From contig NW_023503374.1 in NCBI RefSeq assembly GCF_014529535.1, positions 1,550,001 through 1,614,000 of the forward strand: 64,000 bases of DNA, given 5' to 3'. The position numbers and the translations under genes are program-made. Shown in pieces: positions 47,270 through 58,709 of this stretch (position 1 is the stretch's first letter; each line of letters opens with the position of its first letter). Under the pieces are notes generated by a model. It ran no database searches, was not told where the DNA came from, and was given only the letters and a program-made list of their open reading frames with translations. Source of the DNA: Bradysia coprophila. Taxonomy: Eukaryota; Arthropoda; Insecta; Diptera; Sciaridae.

Positions 47270-47355
47270 TTGAAGAGTTCCAATACCGCCGCACCCTTCG
47301 TATCGGACTATAACGTCTCCACTCTTCAAAATACAAATTTGGAACCACACGGACG
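47270..47355. repeat. Inverted-repeat element, TTTTGAAGAGT ends
   Basis: TATTTTGAAGAGTTCC and CCACTCTTCAAAATA are inverted partners; the right part (CAAATTTGGAACC, then CGGACGTAATGC) matches 57404-57520. Lies about 180 bp upstream of the gustatory receptor. Confidence 0.5.
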
Positions 47356-47533
47356 TAATGCACTATTAAAATATGGTCGAACAAAAATGGCAACAGTCAA
47401 CTGAATAAACAGAATGTCAGCAAATTGTTTACTACTTCGCGTTACAACACTCAAGAGATTTAACTAAACTAAAATTAGTGAAAAGTAAAAAAAAATCTTC
47501 TCGTCCAAATACGAGCCCACTCTCAATACGATA

Positions 47534-49011
47534 ATGGCTGGTGTATTCAATCGGTTAAAAAATTATTTGAAGCCAACGGATATTTATACGTCGCAGCGAC
47601 TCATACTGTGCTTAGTGAATTTTGCCGGTTATTTACCATTGCAAATTACGAAAAACCGAAACGGCAGACATTTGCGATCTTCTGCAATCGGATTCACTTT
47701 CTCCATTATATTTTTCACGATCACCGTCGCTTGTTTTGTAGCCTTGTTTATGAACGGAAGATTATGGACATTAGGGCAACTTTTCGACAGACAAGCTCTC
47801 GCCAACTACGGCGCATTTATACGAATTGTCAGTATTTGCATAATGGTGCCGGTATTGTACGGTTCATGCATACGAACGGGAAAGAAAATGATTACTTGTA
47901 TGCGGCTCATCGTGAACATTGACAAAAGATTGAATCTCCTTGGCATCGACATCGACTACTGGAAGGGATTCTACTTCAGCGTTTACGTGATTGGGTCCAT
48001 AAGCACATATTTCATAGTCAGCTTAAGTATGGCTTATTGGCTAAACGATATACTATCCCAGAAAGCCACAAAAATTTTGCAACAAGACCCAGGGAAAAAA
48101 GAGGAGATAAGGGATCCAGAACTTGCGTTGTGGTTACTCTTTATGACACACAACGTAACCATGGTGTCAATGACTCTTTTCATATGTTACTATGCAAGTA
48201 TCACGAAAGAAATAGGAGAGCGATTCGAGAGCATGAATCGAGTAAGTTGCTTGTGTGTCCAATTGACTAAATGATAAAAAAAAACCTAAAACTCGATGCG
48301 ATCGTATAGATGCTTAAATTTATGGTTGAACCAGACTCGGAGCTGACGGCCCATCGTGACATCGAATCAATTGAATCTGCCTCGTGGAATATTCGAAATA
48401 ATGTGCAAATGTACAATTTGTTGAACATACACAGCGACCTTTGCGACATCTGTGTTAGCGTTTCGGATTACTTTTCGCTCAAAATGGTATCCGTTCTGGC
48501 TGTTGGTCTCACGACTGTAGTATTGAATGGCTACTTCTTTGCGATGGCATCAAATGGTATAGAACAGAAAGAAAAATTTGTTGAATTGATTTACACAACC
48601 ATTGACAGTTTCTGTGTCTCGTTGGCCATTATTATCGCTTGTAATTCAGCTCAACATATTGTAGACGAGGTCTCATTAATTACGGGATCGAGATCAGCTT
48701 AACACATTAATTCCAACTTGTCGTTTCTAGAATGAAAAGTGCTCGTTTCACGTGCGTAAAGCTTTGAACTTGGCCCTTGCTCCGGACGCGAAGGATAAAC
48801 TTTTGATATTTTCGCTCCAACTGTTAAGTCGAAAAATTAAGTTTTCCGCGTTGGGCCTATTCGATATAAATTGTGGATTGCTGATGGCGGTACATGATGG
48901 AAAGTCTTTTGATGTTGTTGATTTGACCACTTTTGTGTTTTGCAGATGGCAGAATCAGTCACTACGTACTTCCTCATTATGATGGATTTTCATGGGAATC
49001 AGCAAAATTAA
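47534..49011 (+). CDS. Gustatory receptor (7TM insect chemoreceptor)
   Basis: Ligand-gated ion channel type chemoreceptor of the insect Gr family; ligand unknown. Exons 47534-48241, 48310-48669, 48731-48889 and 48946-49011 (708+360+159+66 nt, all phase 0; 430 aa, usual for Grs). Several hydrophobic segments are visible (IGFTFSIIFFTITVACFVAL, SVYVIGSISTYFIVSLS, LLFMTHNVTMVSMTLFICYY, VSVLAVGLTTVVLNGYFFA, SFCVSLAIIIACN). The family's terminal-exon signature TYhhhhhQF appears as TYFLIMMDF, preceded by GLFDINCGLLMAMAESVT, with Q replaced by D. The last two short exons follow the usual Gr pattern. No frame damage, so it is probably intact. Exon 2 uses a GTCTCA donor, which is weak. Confidence 0.9.
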
Positions 49012-49310
49012 CGAAGCAATGTGTGAGACTCAAGCTTCTTCGTTTCAGTAAATCAAAATCAAATTTGGTTTTATACCTGAGAATAAAATCGCATAAATTG
49101 GCCGAAACAATTCTCTGTGCCACTTTTTCCAGGATTCTGTCCAACCCCAATTCAGCCTTATCGACAACAGTTGAGGAGAAATGAACTCGGGAGTTTCGAA
49201 CAATAGTTGTTGGGTGATAGGCTTTGGAGCAATGTTCTGTCATTTTCGCTCTTGTATACGGAGAATGTTCGATTCAAGCATCTTTACATTGATTCTTAAG
49301 GTCGTAGTGT

Positions 49311-49640
49311 CTATTGTATCGACTTGAACAGCGTCTGATACGGGATAATCAACTTTATCAATAGATCCTCCTCCTCCTCCATGCCAGCGATAAATTTAGC
49401 CAGTCGTGATAACACTCCAAACTTCTTTGAAACTTTTTTGCACACATAATCCACGTTAGCCTCGAATGTTAGTCTGTTGTCTGTTATCACTCGCAGATAT
49501 TTGAATTCTTGATCCATTTCGATCACTTCACCATCCACCAAGATTGAGCTCAATACTGTGCACGTCGATGATCCTCTGATTAACATCATCTTTGTCTTGC
49601 TGACGTTGAGCTTTAGTTCAGTCCATTCAGTCGTAATCAT
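49311..49640 (-). pseudogene. Jockey-like non-LTR reverse transcriptase fragment
   Basis: A 109-codon minus-strand frame with LKLNVSKTKMMLIRG, ILVDGEVIEMDQEFKYLRVI and TDNRLTFEANVDYVCKKVSK, the segment that follows the catalytic YADD box in Jockey-type elements. No catalytic box or 5' part is seen. A (TCC)n tract lies within the end of the frame. It is a truncated relic 300 bp downstream of the receptor gene. Confidence 0.7.
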
Positions 49641-49644
49641 TGGC

Positions 49645-50780
49645 TTATTCTCCGCAATTCACTGTTCATTTGATCACGCATCGCATTCAAATTCTTACTG
49701 TAAGATTGCTGTAAGAAATTTTAATTAGAGGTAGCATAGCTCTGCTCTTAACACGAACACTCATTTTTGCAACGTTAAAAAGACAAGAATTCATGACTGC
49801 TGTCAACGCACTCCAATAACAGGCAAAATAACTGATTTTTTTAACGGTCTCTTATTTTGTATTATTTTGTCCGTAACGCAGCAGCCTATACTAACATAAA
49901 ACAACTGAATTTGTGTGAGAATTTTGGACTAATGCGTCGTGAAAGCCTCTTATTAAATTCTGTTCTCCTGCCTATGCCTGTTCGTGGAGTGCATTGCTCC
50001 TGTCTTTATGAAAGAAATGGAAGAATTGCATTAGCCTCCAAATATTTCTTTTATTGAGGCTAGAAGCAGAGCTGTGCTGAGCTGTGATAGTATGGGAATA
50101 AGTTTAAATGAATAGCTTTAACGATAGTAGTTTCAAGATATATGACTTTCATTTCATTACATTTATTTCAGTTTCAAGGTGATAAATACAAAAAACATCT
50201 GCGTAGCTCTAGTGTGACGAAGTCAATTCGAAAGAACTACGAAAATATGACTTTTATGGACAGATTTGAAATAAGGTGCCTACTCGAAGCAGTAGTCAGA
50301 ATTTTTCTTATAAATTTAACATAAAATTTGAAATTGTTAAATAAAAGAAAAAAAAAATTAGTTTTTTTATGTCGGTATAATATAATACCCTTGCCCAAAA
50401 AAGACGTTTTTTGACCGTTAAAAAAAATTTGTTCTGCTGCCTGTTTATAATGAGTTGATATTGCTTTTTTTTTATTCACTCAAGTTCATCAGTTTTCACA
50501 AATAATTCAGCTTAAAATAAATTTACAGCCATTAGGGCTTTTTCAAATTTATACATGGGATTTCAATATAATTTGCTTATGATCTTGAAAGTTCAGAAAA
50601 GTGAGTTTAAGTTTTTTAATAAATGGAATTTCAATAGGGTAAACCCTTACAGATTGAACCAAGACTTGAAAAACAATCAATATTCTTTTGAACAAATTAT
50701 TTTGTTTATTAAAAAGCGAAAAAAAGGCTGCAAAGTGCAACCAGTAAAAAACGATCTTTTCAAAAACAAATATTTACAAT
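49645..50780. other. Non-coding AT-rich stretch
   Basis: Only short AT-driven frames; nothing recognised. Confidence 0.4.
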
Positions 50781-50789
50781 AAATAAAAA

Positions 50790-52735
50790 TCATCAACTCT
50801 ATTACGTCTTAAAGTCCCCAAAATGCAACTAGCGTTTCTCCATTGAATTGCAATAGAAACCTTTTGTAATAGGTAATCCATGGAGCGTGGTTTGCCAGAA
50901 GCTTTTCTCATTAATGAACCCAATTTCTTAATAAATGTACTTGTTTTGGGACCCATGCAACCTAATGATTCAAAAGAATGGTGTAAATAGTGTAAATAAA
51001 TAATTTTCTTTTAAACGTATGTAATGATTATGCTTGAATCTTTCAGCATTATCTGCAATTGATCCAGATTTTTTGGATGATTGATTTATATAAGATGGAG
51101 CTAGTATGTCTCTAATGGTTACATCCCACAAAATTGGTTTACCGTGACTCCATGGAATTAGAGTCACACCGTCCGGTCTTTTACCGTCATCTCTAGAAAT
51201 GCCCGGAGGTTGTAACAGATTCGGAAAACCTGCAGAGGATAATGAATGAGAAAAGATTTTTTTAAATCATCATGTCCTGGAATCCATCCTCCACTTTTTT
51301 TGCAAGATAAACCGTGTAAGCCAGCCTTCGTAACTTTCTTTCCACAAATACATTTATGTTACATCACATAATTGGCTACCCAAACGAAGACCAACAGCAA
51401 TTCTTGCAGAATTGTTATCTAATAGTAAGCCTAACTGACTCGATGGAAATACTTGCAGCCACTTCGAGGACTCTTTAGTTGATGACGCAAGTAGTCGTGC
51501 ACGAGCAGTCGGCTCACTAAAATCAAACATTTCCGAAAATCTACTTTTGATCCTTGGGATATCCCAATTTTTTTTGCTCCTTCCTAAGGATATCGTTGTC
51601 TGGAATATAATCTTGAGGGATTATTAACGTCGTCATCAATTATTTGTAAATTGAATTTCTGAAGACATTCATTTGACAAATCTGATGATGAATAAACAGA
51701 CGACAAATAGGCTGGTACTGCCAAATCTTCTACTTTCCTAATACCCATACCCCCAAAAGACAACAGGAGAGACGCTTGATCCCACGAAAACCCGTCCACC
51801 CTCGTGTTAGTAATTGCTTTATCAACCATTTTAACCCCTGGCAACAGAGCTGAAATATCAGCATACATACTAGCCTCATCCTCAGCAGAAGCATTCACAA
51901 AAAATACTTCATATTTATCAGCGTTCAAAGGTAAGCCTGATGTTTCACAAAAGGACAATACCTTCCTAATGTCCTGTAGAACAGCTGACAGAACATAACC
52001 TATAGTACCATCGTCTAAGTACCACCCATTTAACCTAGACCCGAGAGAATGAGTCATTCTCATAATACTAATACAAAAACTAGGAGGAGCTAAAGGATCA
52101 CCCTGCTGATACCCTCTTTTAGAAAAAAGTGGTTTATCAGTAAAATAAAGATTCGAAGGAAGCCTATACGCCTGCTGCAACAAAGGCAACAACTCCGGAC
52201 AAATGTCCTCCACTTCACCTAGCATGAACTTCCTAAATAGCATATTAAACGCATTCCTAAAGTCAAACTTAACAAGTACCATTGGTTCAGCATGATCAGT
52301 CATACAAAACTTACGCATAGCATGAACCAAGGCTTCAGCACCACCCTCAATGCCGAAACCACATTGAACCGGCTTCAACTTTTCAACTAACTTTTCCCTA
52401 ATATTACTACAAGTAATTTTCCCTGCTAAGCGTCTCCAAACACCCCAACTGCTATTGGCCTCACATCACTTTCTCCCTTCAAAAGAGCAGTCAAAGAAGC
52501 ACCAAAAAGGATCTTCGCAACTTCACTCTGCAATTTACCACCCCTATTAACATCCATAAATGCAGCAATCGCTTTTAACAATCGATTTGCTGAATCACCA
52601 CAAGTGAAAGATATAAAATCTTTTAAGTGTCTAGGACGTAACCCACCAAACCAATTCCTCCAGAAGAACTCATAGGAAAACTCCTAATGGCCCTAATAGC
52701 ATCCTCAACTTCAGTCAATGGCAATATTCTAGTTT
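50790..52735 (-). pseudogene. Non-LTR reverse transcriptase, YLDDG type, frameshifted copy A
   Basis: Reading the minus strand from about 52735: LRPRHLKDFISF, GGKLQSEVAKILFGASLTAL, GESDVRPIAVG, then a 1-bp loss near 52440 (relative to the copy at 60765) shifts the frame. The next 264 codons (52378-51584) hold LKPVQCGFGIEGGAEALVHA, FRNAFNMLFR, GYQQGDPLAP and the catalytic GWYLDDGTIGY. Further on, in another frame, come RPDGVTLIPWSHGKPILWDV (about 51170-50970) and ESLGCMGPKTSTFIKKLGSL to QWRNASCILGTL (50956-50800). This order matches a widespread but poorly named invertebrate reverse-transcriptase family. Inactive: several frame breaks and no 5' endonuclease seen. Confidence 0.8.
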
Positions 52736-52739
52736 TTTT

Positions 52740-55700
52740 TAATGCCAAAATATTAACTTAACCTAAGGAGACGACCAAAGCTGTTGTTATCAAATCAAAA
52801 CTGAATCATAAAAAGGCTCGTTTTCTTAATTTTTTTCTTATTTTTTTTTTTTTTTAAATATCATCATTAGCATCAGAGAATATTTCAGGATGTGAGTGAG
52901 TCTATAATGACAATAGTTTGGAATCGAGACCCCTCAACGCACACTTTGGTTTGTAAAAACAATTTGCAATCAAATCATATGAAAAGTTACCAAATTTGCA
53001 AATAACAGAGATATCATGTAAATAGGTCTTGCTAAGCGCTCTTACAGCTAGGCCGTGGAGGGGTGGAGGTGCACGTTAAGCCTCGGGACTTTCGTAACTT
53101 CGTGCAATTTCTCAGTAGAGATAAATTTTGAGTTCATATTGCTTAATCTATTCGTTTTCCTCTTTATGTCTTTAATTTTTATTCCCTTACCGGCTGTCAA
53201 AGCTTGAAAAAGCATAAGTAAAATTTCGAAACCATTGAACTTGTATCGTAAACCTGACGACGAGATAAAGAAATCTATTTCTGAAAGGTAGAACATCTAT
53301 CAAAATTTCACACCCAACCTTAAAAGAAACTAATGGTCGAATATGGAACTTAGTTGCTAAGCGCGTGTGTTCCGTTTACTACGCTTTCTCGAAAGTCTAT
53401 ATTTCTTTTCTTGTTCAAAAGCAATTGCAAAAACAGCTGGAAAATTGTATACCCCATAATAATATTCGTTTCGTTCAAGAGTTGTACAAATATTTATTCG
53501 ATTCGTTTATTTATAAAGCTTCCATTAAATAAATTTCACATATACTCTGAACGTGTGAGGAACACATTAAATAATCCGTTCGTTCGAGATCAGCAGATCA
53601 CGGTTAGTTCAGTAAGTTGAAAAACGTTAACGGTTAGTACGTCGCGATGTGTCTACATCGACGCACATGGATATTTTTGGTTCTTCACGTCTGAAAAGAA
53701 AAAAAAAATGGAAAATTTTTCTGAGAGAAAATATTCTCCCATTAAATTCAATCGGCTAACAATCTGCAATTGAATTTCTTCTTCTCGATTTGTTTTTTCT
53801 TTCGTTTTCTTCGAAACGTTAAAATTTATTAATAATAATTTATATTTTAATGTGTTGAACCGTTGAAATATATATTTTAGAAACGGTGGGCGAAATCAGT
53901 TCTTCGATACATAGAGTTCGGCATTACCATTTTCCAATTCGATGTGCACGTAATGGTGCGTGTATATACAAAAAAAAGTGTAAAAAGATTTCAAATAATA
54001 TTGGAAAATTGTGAGAAAGAAAACGCTTAAAATAACCGTTAATGTAAACACAGGATAACGGCATATTTAAAGTTTGTTTGTTATTATTTAATCGATTTTA
54101 AACGAAAATTATAAGATGATCGCCAGTGTATTTTAAGTTGAATTTAGTCCAGTTTCAAGTGAATCGCGTTGCATAGAAAAGCAAACGGTAGACCACTTTC
54201 CTAAAATACTTTTTTATTTGAAGTGTAAACAATTAGTGTTGAAGAAAGGTAAGGTAATATGTTCATGAAACTAGTGAAAACAGTGAACACTTTATGTAAT
54301 GGTGAATCATTTCAATTTTTAAATCTGAATTAAATATCTGGCTTGTACATATAGGGTAAAACATCTAAATACGAGCAATGCTTACATTTCTACGAGCCCC
54401 TTAATTGTTTTGTTAGATGCCTTACGCTAAACCTGATACAAAATGCTACTGAAACTAACCTTTCACAGACCGCAACCATATCATCACAACAAACAGCGAG
54501 TCTATTACTTCGGCATAAGCACTTTCAATAGAGCGACGTTAATAAATATTATGCACCTGTGTCCAAATGTTTATTTGGACGAGTTGGTGATTGTGATCCT
54601 AAGCCGAAGGCGGACTTTTCGCTACGCCGTTGCAGAAAGGATTTTTTTAGTGAATTTGATTCCAGAACTCAAGTCCGGCTCGAGCTGGAACTATTCCATG
54701 AATGATGAATTTATAGTGTCCCAGAATAGTGTCCCTCGTCTTTACTCCGTATTTAGTCTCGATCAATTAGTCGATGGAATTCGGAAACATTTCCAGTTTG
54801 AAAAATTTTAGTAACATTTTTGTTCATTGTCTTTCTGATTAAAAGCAGAGTCAAACAAATGTGATTCCTTTGTAGAATATATATTATTAATAGCACCAAC
54901 AGAAACATATTTAAGATTTTCCGAAGAAAACTGCGTCATAATCTTGATATAGAACAAAGTTAATTAATTGCTATTTATGTTTTACCAGACGGCAAGCGTA
55001 TCAACGATATTATAGAATCTCATCCTTACTTTATCTTAAATATGTTCTGCTGCGTAAATCTTTTACTTCAATAGTTTTATCAATCTCTTCAATTTACACT
55101 AAAAGATATCAATAGCTAGAGTACATTACATACAGCTTCAATTCTATTTCCAAAATTGGTTTTTAATTAGATGTCACTTTCGGTAGTAAACGTAGCATCT
55201 TCGCTGCATATCAATAAGCTGAAGCAAGTTAAACAATCACAGAATAAGTGATTTTGGTCATTTTGAACCTAAAGAAATGTGTGGAGTTGCGGGAAATGGT
55301 GAATTTGTAAGAGTTTCTCCAAAACGTTAAGTTATTATAAAATAACAAATCTGCAAGTCACGCAGTTCGTTTTTTCATTTGTAATTTTACTTTATACATA
55401 CTTTATACAGCGGGTTTTGTATTATGATGCATGGAAATTTGAATGATCTTGCAACCTGTCAAAGGATGGACCGCTGTAAACCCTCAAAGTTTCTTTTTAG
55501 TGAATTTGAGTGAATAAGATTAGGGGGCCGTGCCTAGTTGTATCTTTATCTATATTACTTTCGGGTTCTACTGTGTCTTGTTTTTATATACATTGAATTT
55601 TCTGGAAAATCGTGCAATCGAAAAAAATGAAGAAAAAAACGAGAACATCCGTTAATAGACTCAAGGTTCTCAGACTTTTTTTTTTTGGAAAAAATCTAGA

Positions 55701-57400
55701 AAATTCAAGGAATATTTCCCACTTTTTCTAGAAGCGTCTTGAATTTCTTAAACTTTTCTGATTTTCAAAAAAAAAAAAAATATTAAAAGCAGGACCTGAG
55801 TGATCTGAGTACCTCTGCTGCCTTCCCTAGCTTTGGACGTCATTTACGAATGACCCATTAATCCGGGACAATATTTTCAAATATTCGGTTTTCCCACATT
55901 TTTTAGATTGTCACATATTTTCCTTAATTTTCCCAAAAAATTTTTTTGGAAAAATTTGAAAAAATGTAGGAAAATGTGGAAAAATTTAGAAAAAATATGG
56001 GAAAATGCAATACTCTCCTCTAGCAAGCAAACTTTCAGCTCTCTGTGTCAAATTCACACCTTATTCTATATATTCTACAAACACTACTTTGACTGACTAC
56101 GCTGTAATTTACATGTAAATTCCAAAGGCTACTTGATTCCTTCACCACCTTAATAAACGTAGTTTGTTTGCTAAATAGAGTATTGGAAAATGTTTTCCCA
56201 AAAGTACTCCTTACCCTAAATGCTGTCACAGGGTATTGGAAATTCCGGTTAAAATTACGACTTCTTTTAAATCTTGGCGAATGCCTGAACTCTCTATTTT
56301 TTTCAAAATTTATCTATTCTGTCTGCGTGCAACTGATCTTTCTGCGAGCTACTCTATTTTTGTTATATCCATCGGGTCAACGATGTCATATTGATCTTCC
56401 CCTCACGTCTTCATTTAACACTTGCCATCTCTGCTTACATCACAGCTCAACAATCAGCCACAGAACGTCAAAACATTTTTTCATTCCGAAACTCTTCAAC
56501 ATTGCTCAATATGAAAATTCAAATCGCTTACGAATGTAAAACATTTGTGCTGAAAAGTATTGGTACTAAAGCACTCTTCGGATATTACACGATTCATTTC
56601 CTATAATAAATAAACAATGATTCCATTTCCATATCCACCAGAACTGTGTCAATTTTTTTTTTACTTGCTGCTTTGAAATGTAAAAATAACATACAAAATG
56701 CATGTGTAACACACTTTTACTCCATAGCTGGTTTCGTGCGATATATAATATAATGATGTAGGGCTAATTCAAAATAATATAATTTTCATATTTATACATG
56801 CCACACACTTCACACAACTTATGGCAAACTTGTTGGCTTCCATCCAAGATATTTTCAGGATGAAAATAATTCCAAAGAATTTATAGTACATAATACACCA
56901 TATACGTTCATATGAGTATGCATCATCGCCATCATCATATGTGTATGCTTTTCAAATATAATTTTTTTTTGTTATAAAAATACATTTTTATAGTTTGGTT
57001 TTCGATTATTTTCGAATATAAATTTATTTTTTCTCTTTCGCTCAAAGAGGTTTTTTTTATAAACTTAATTCGTGGGCGGTCATAAATTGAATCGAATTCG
57101 AGTATACAGTTTTCCGATAGAAATTCGATGGGTAGCCGGAATTTTGCAGATTTTTTTTTCACATCGCTAAAACCACATTAATAGTCATCATTCCGTTTGT
57201 TCAGTCATTAGAGCCTTTTCGAAATTAAAATTTGCCGAAACCAGTTACTATCGGCATGCATGGCTTGCATTTAAACTGATTGCAGAAAATGAAGAAACTG
57301 ATCGCTTGAAAAACAGGAATTGATCGAAAGCAAAATAGAATTTGATCGCGCAGTAGAAGGAAAATGTTTCTTTCTTAATAATTTTGTAATAGTACATTAC
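52740..57400. other. Gene-poor AT-rich stretch
   Basis: Contains poly(T)/poly(A) runs (52845, 55675, 55765) and frames at 54443-54811 (122 codons) and 56168-56539 (123 codons) that show no domain or splice context. 53560-53670 (AGATCAGCAGATCACGGTTAG...) and the C-rich islands nearby could be a promoter or 5'UTR of a gene outside my recognition. Not called. Confidence 0.4.
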
Positions 57401-57403
57401 GTC

Positions 57404-57503
57404 CGAGGTTCCAAATTTTTATTTTGACGAGTGGGTACGTTATAACCCGACCTGAAGGGGAGGGCTGCATTCCCACTCGTCAAAATAAAAATTTGGAACC
57501 TCG
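57404..57503. repeat. 100-bp hairpin element
   Basis: CGAGGTTCCAAATTTTTATT (57404) with TTGACGAGTGGG pairs perfectly with CCCACTCGTCAA and AATAAAAATTTGGAACCTCG (ends 57503). The loop holds GTACGTTATAACCCGACCTG. Related to 47270-47355. Confidence 0.85.
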
Positions 57504-57504
57504 T

Positions 57505-58147
57505 ACGTACAGTGCTTTACGTGCTTCTGGTCGGTAAATGCGAAAAATGTACTCAAAAAATTGGAATATACTTTACTGTTCTCAGGGTTGAAGGAACTGC
57601 CGGTAAATTTCGTTTTTGGAACACCTGTTTTTCAAATATAATCATTTTGCACAAGGAAAATGTGTTCTGTGATCGAATTTTTCTTTTTCCTGCGATCGAT
57701 TCTTGTTTTTATGCTGAATTAGTAATTTAAATACTTTCCGTTACGGCATGCAGATTATGTTTCTTCTGTAGAATAGCCAGAAATTTCAACATAAGATTTC
57801 TCGGTATCAAGAATCGCAGGTGCACTAAATGATTGCAATCCTAAAAAATATTTCTCAAATAATAGGAGACCTAGCAAATATTGTGAAAATTACATTAGTC
57901 ATTGGACACTTGAGACAGATGTTGTGTCCTTGCGTTGCTCACTGTCCTCGAGGAAAAAATTCAATCCATTCTTCGTACCAAATACATTAGTCAATTAAAT
58001 GACACAGATTTGATAGCCTTAGCCACGACTTTCTTTAAAAAACAACTGAAAAAACTTCAGATATTCATTTTCAGGATTGCCAATAATTCAGTAACGAAAT
58101 TACACTTTCAGGCCCAATTCGTTTTTCAATCCCAATAATCAAGATTC
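57505..58147. other. Non-coding spacer
   Basis: Short frames only; nothing recognised. Confidence 0.35.
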
Positions 58148-58581
58148 ATAGGTCTGTTCCAAGGCCATGTGCACTGTCAAATTTCATCCATAGACAACAT
58201 AACTTAAACTATAGGTCTCTTCCAAGGCCGTTCAAAATGTCAATCGTCATCCACAGAGAAGCCAGCACAACCTCATATTGAAGTTTTAACGAACAAATTT
58301 GTTTAAGTTGCGGTTATGTTTGCTTCTGAGGATGACGGTAGGTTGTTTTCGGCCTGTCAAAATTCGTTTTTACCGTACGATGGAAGAAACCTATTGCTCA
58401 TGAAATTAGCCGAAATTAGCACAAAGCGGCTTCAATACGTAAAATTTTTTGAAATCTGTCACTATAAGTATACGGCGCCTCAAAATTTCAGCAAAATTCA
58501 AAGGTTATGTCGTCTATGGATGAAATCGTCGTGGTTCGGGTTGTCAAAGTTCGCGTTTACTGTTATTTGGAACAAACCTAT
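58148..58581. mobile_element. MITE, ATAGGTCTGTTCCAAGGCC family, with doubled left end
   Basis: Left ends ATAGGTCTGTTCCAAGGCC (58148) and ATAGGTCTCTTCCAAGGCCG (58211); right end TTGGAACAAACCTAT (to 58581). The interior shares blocks with 1-175, 5273-5470 and 20407-20480. The repeated left end suggests one copy inserted into another. Confidence 0.7.
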
Positions 58582-58597
58582 AGAATGAACGGTTGCT

Positions 58598-58703
58598 AGG
58601 AATCTCGCGCCGCGTCATTCACAATAATACACATTTTGACACATTTTGTATAAGGAAGATGTCACTTTGTAAATTTTTGTGAATGACGCGGCGCGAGATT
58701 CCC
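58598..58703. mobile_element. MITE with GGAATCTCGCGCCGCG ends
   Basis: GGAATCTCGCGCCGCGTCAT and ATGACGCGGCGCGAGATTCC are perfect inverted repeats around a core of about 55 bp. CTA flanks both sides, a probable 3-bp target duplication. Sister copies at 1068-1199 and 42542-42652. Confidence 0.75.
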
Positions 58704-58709
58704 TAACAC

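Noticed and set aside
48977-49243. 88-codon minus-strand ORF beside the receptor gene
   Set aside because: Not recognisably part of the Jockey-like fragment and partly antisense to the last receptor exon.
54443-54811. 122-codon ORF
   Set aside because: No domain or neighbour supports it; it might be a lineage-specific gene, but nothing in the sequence shows this.
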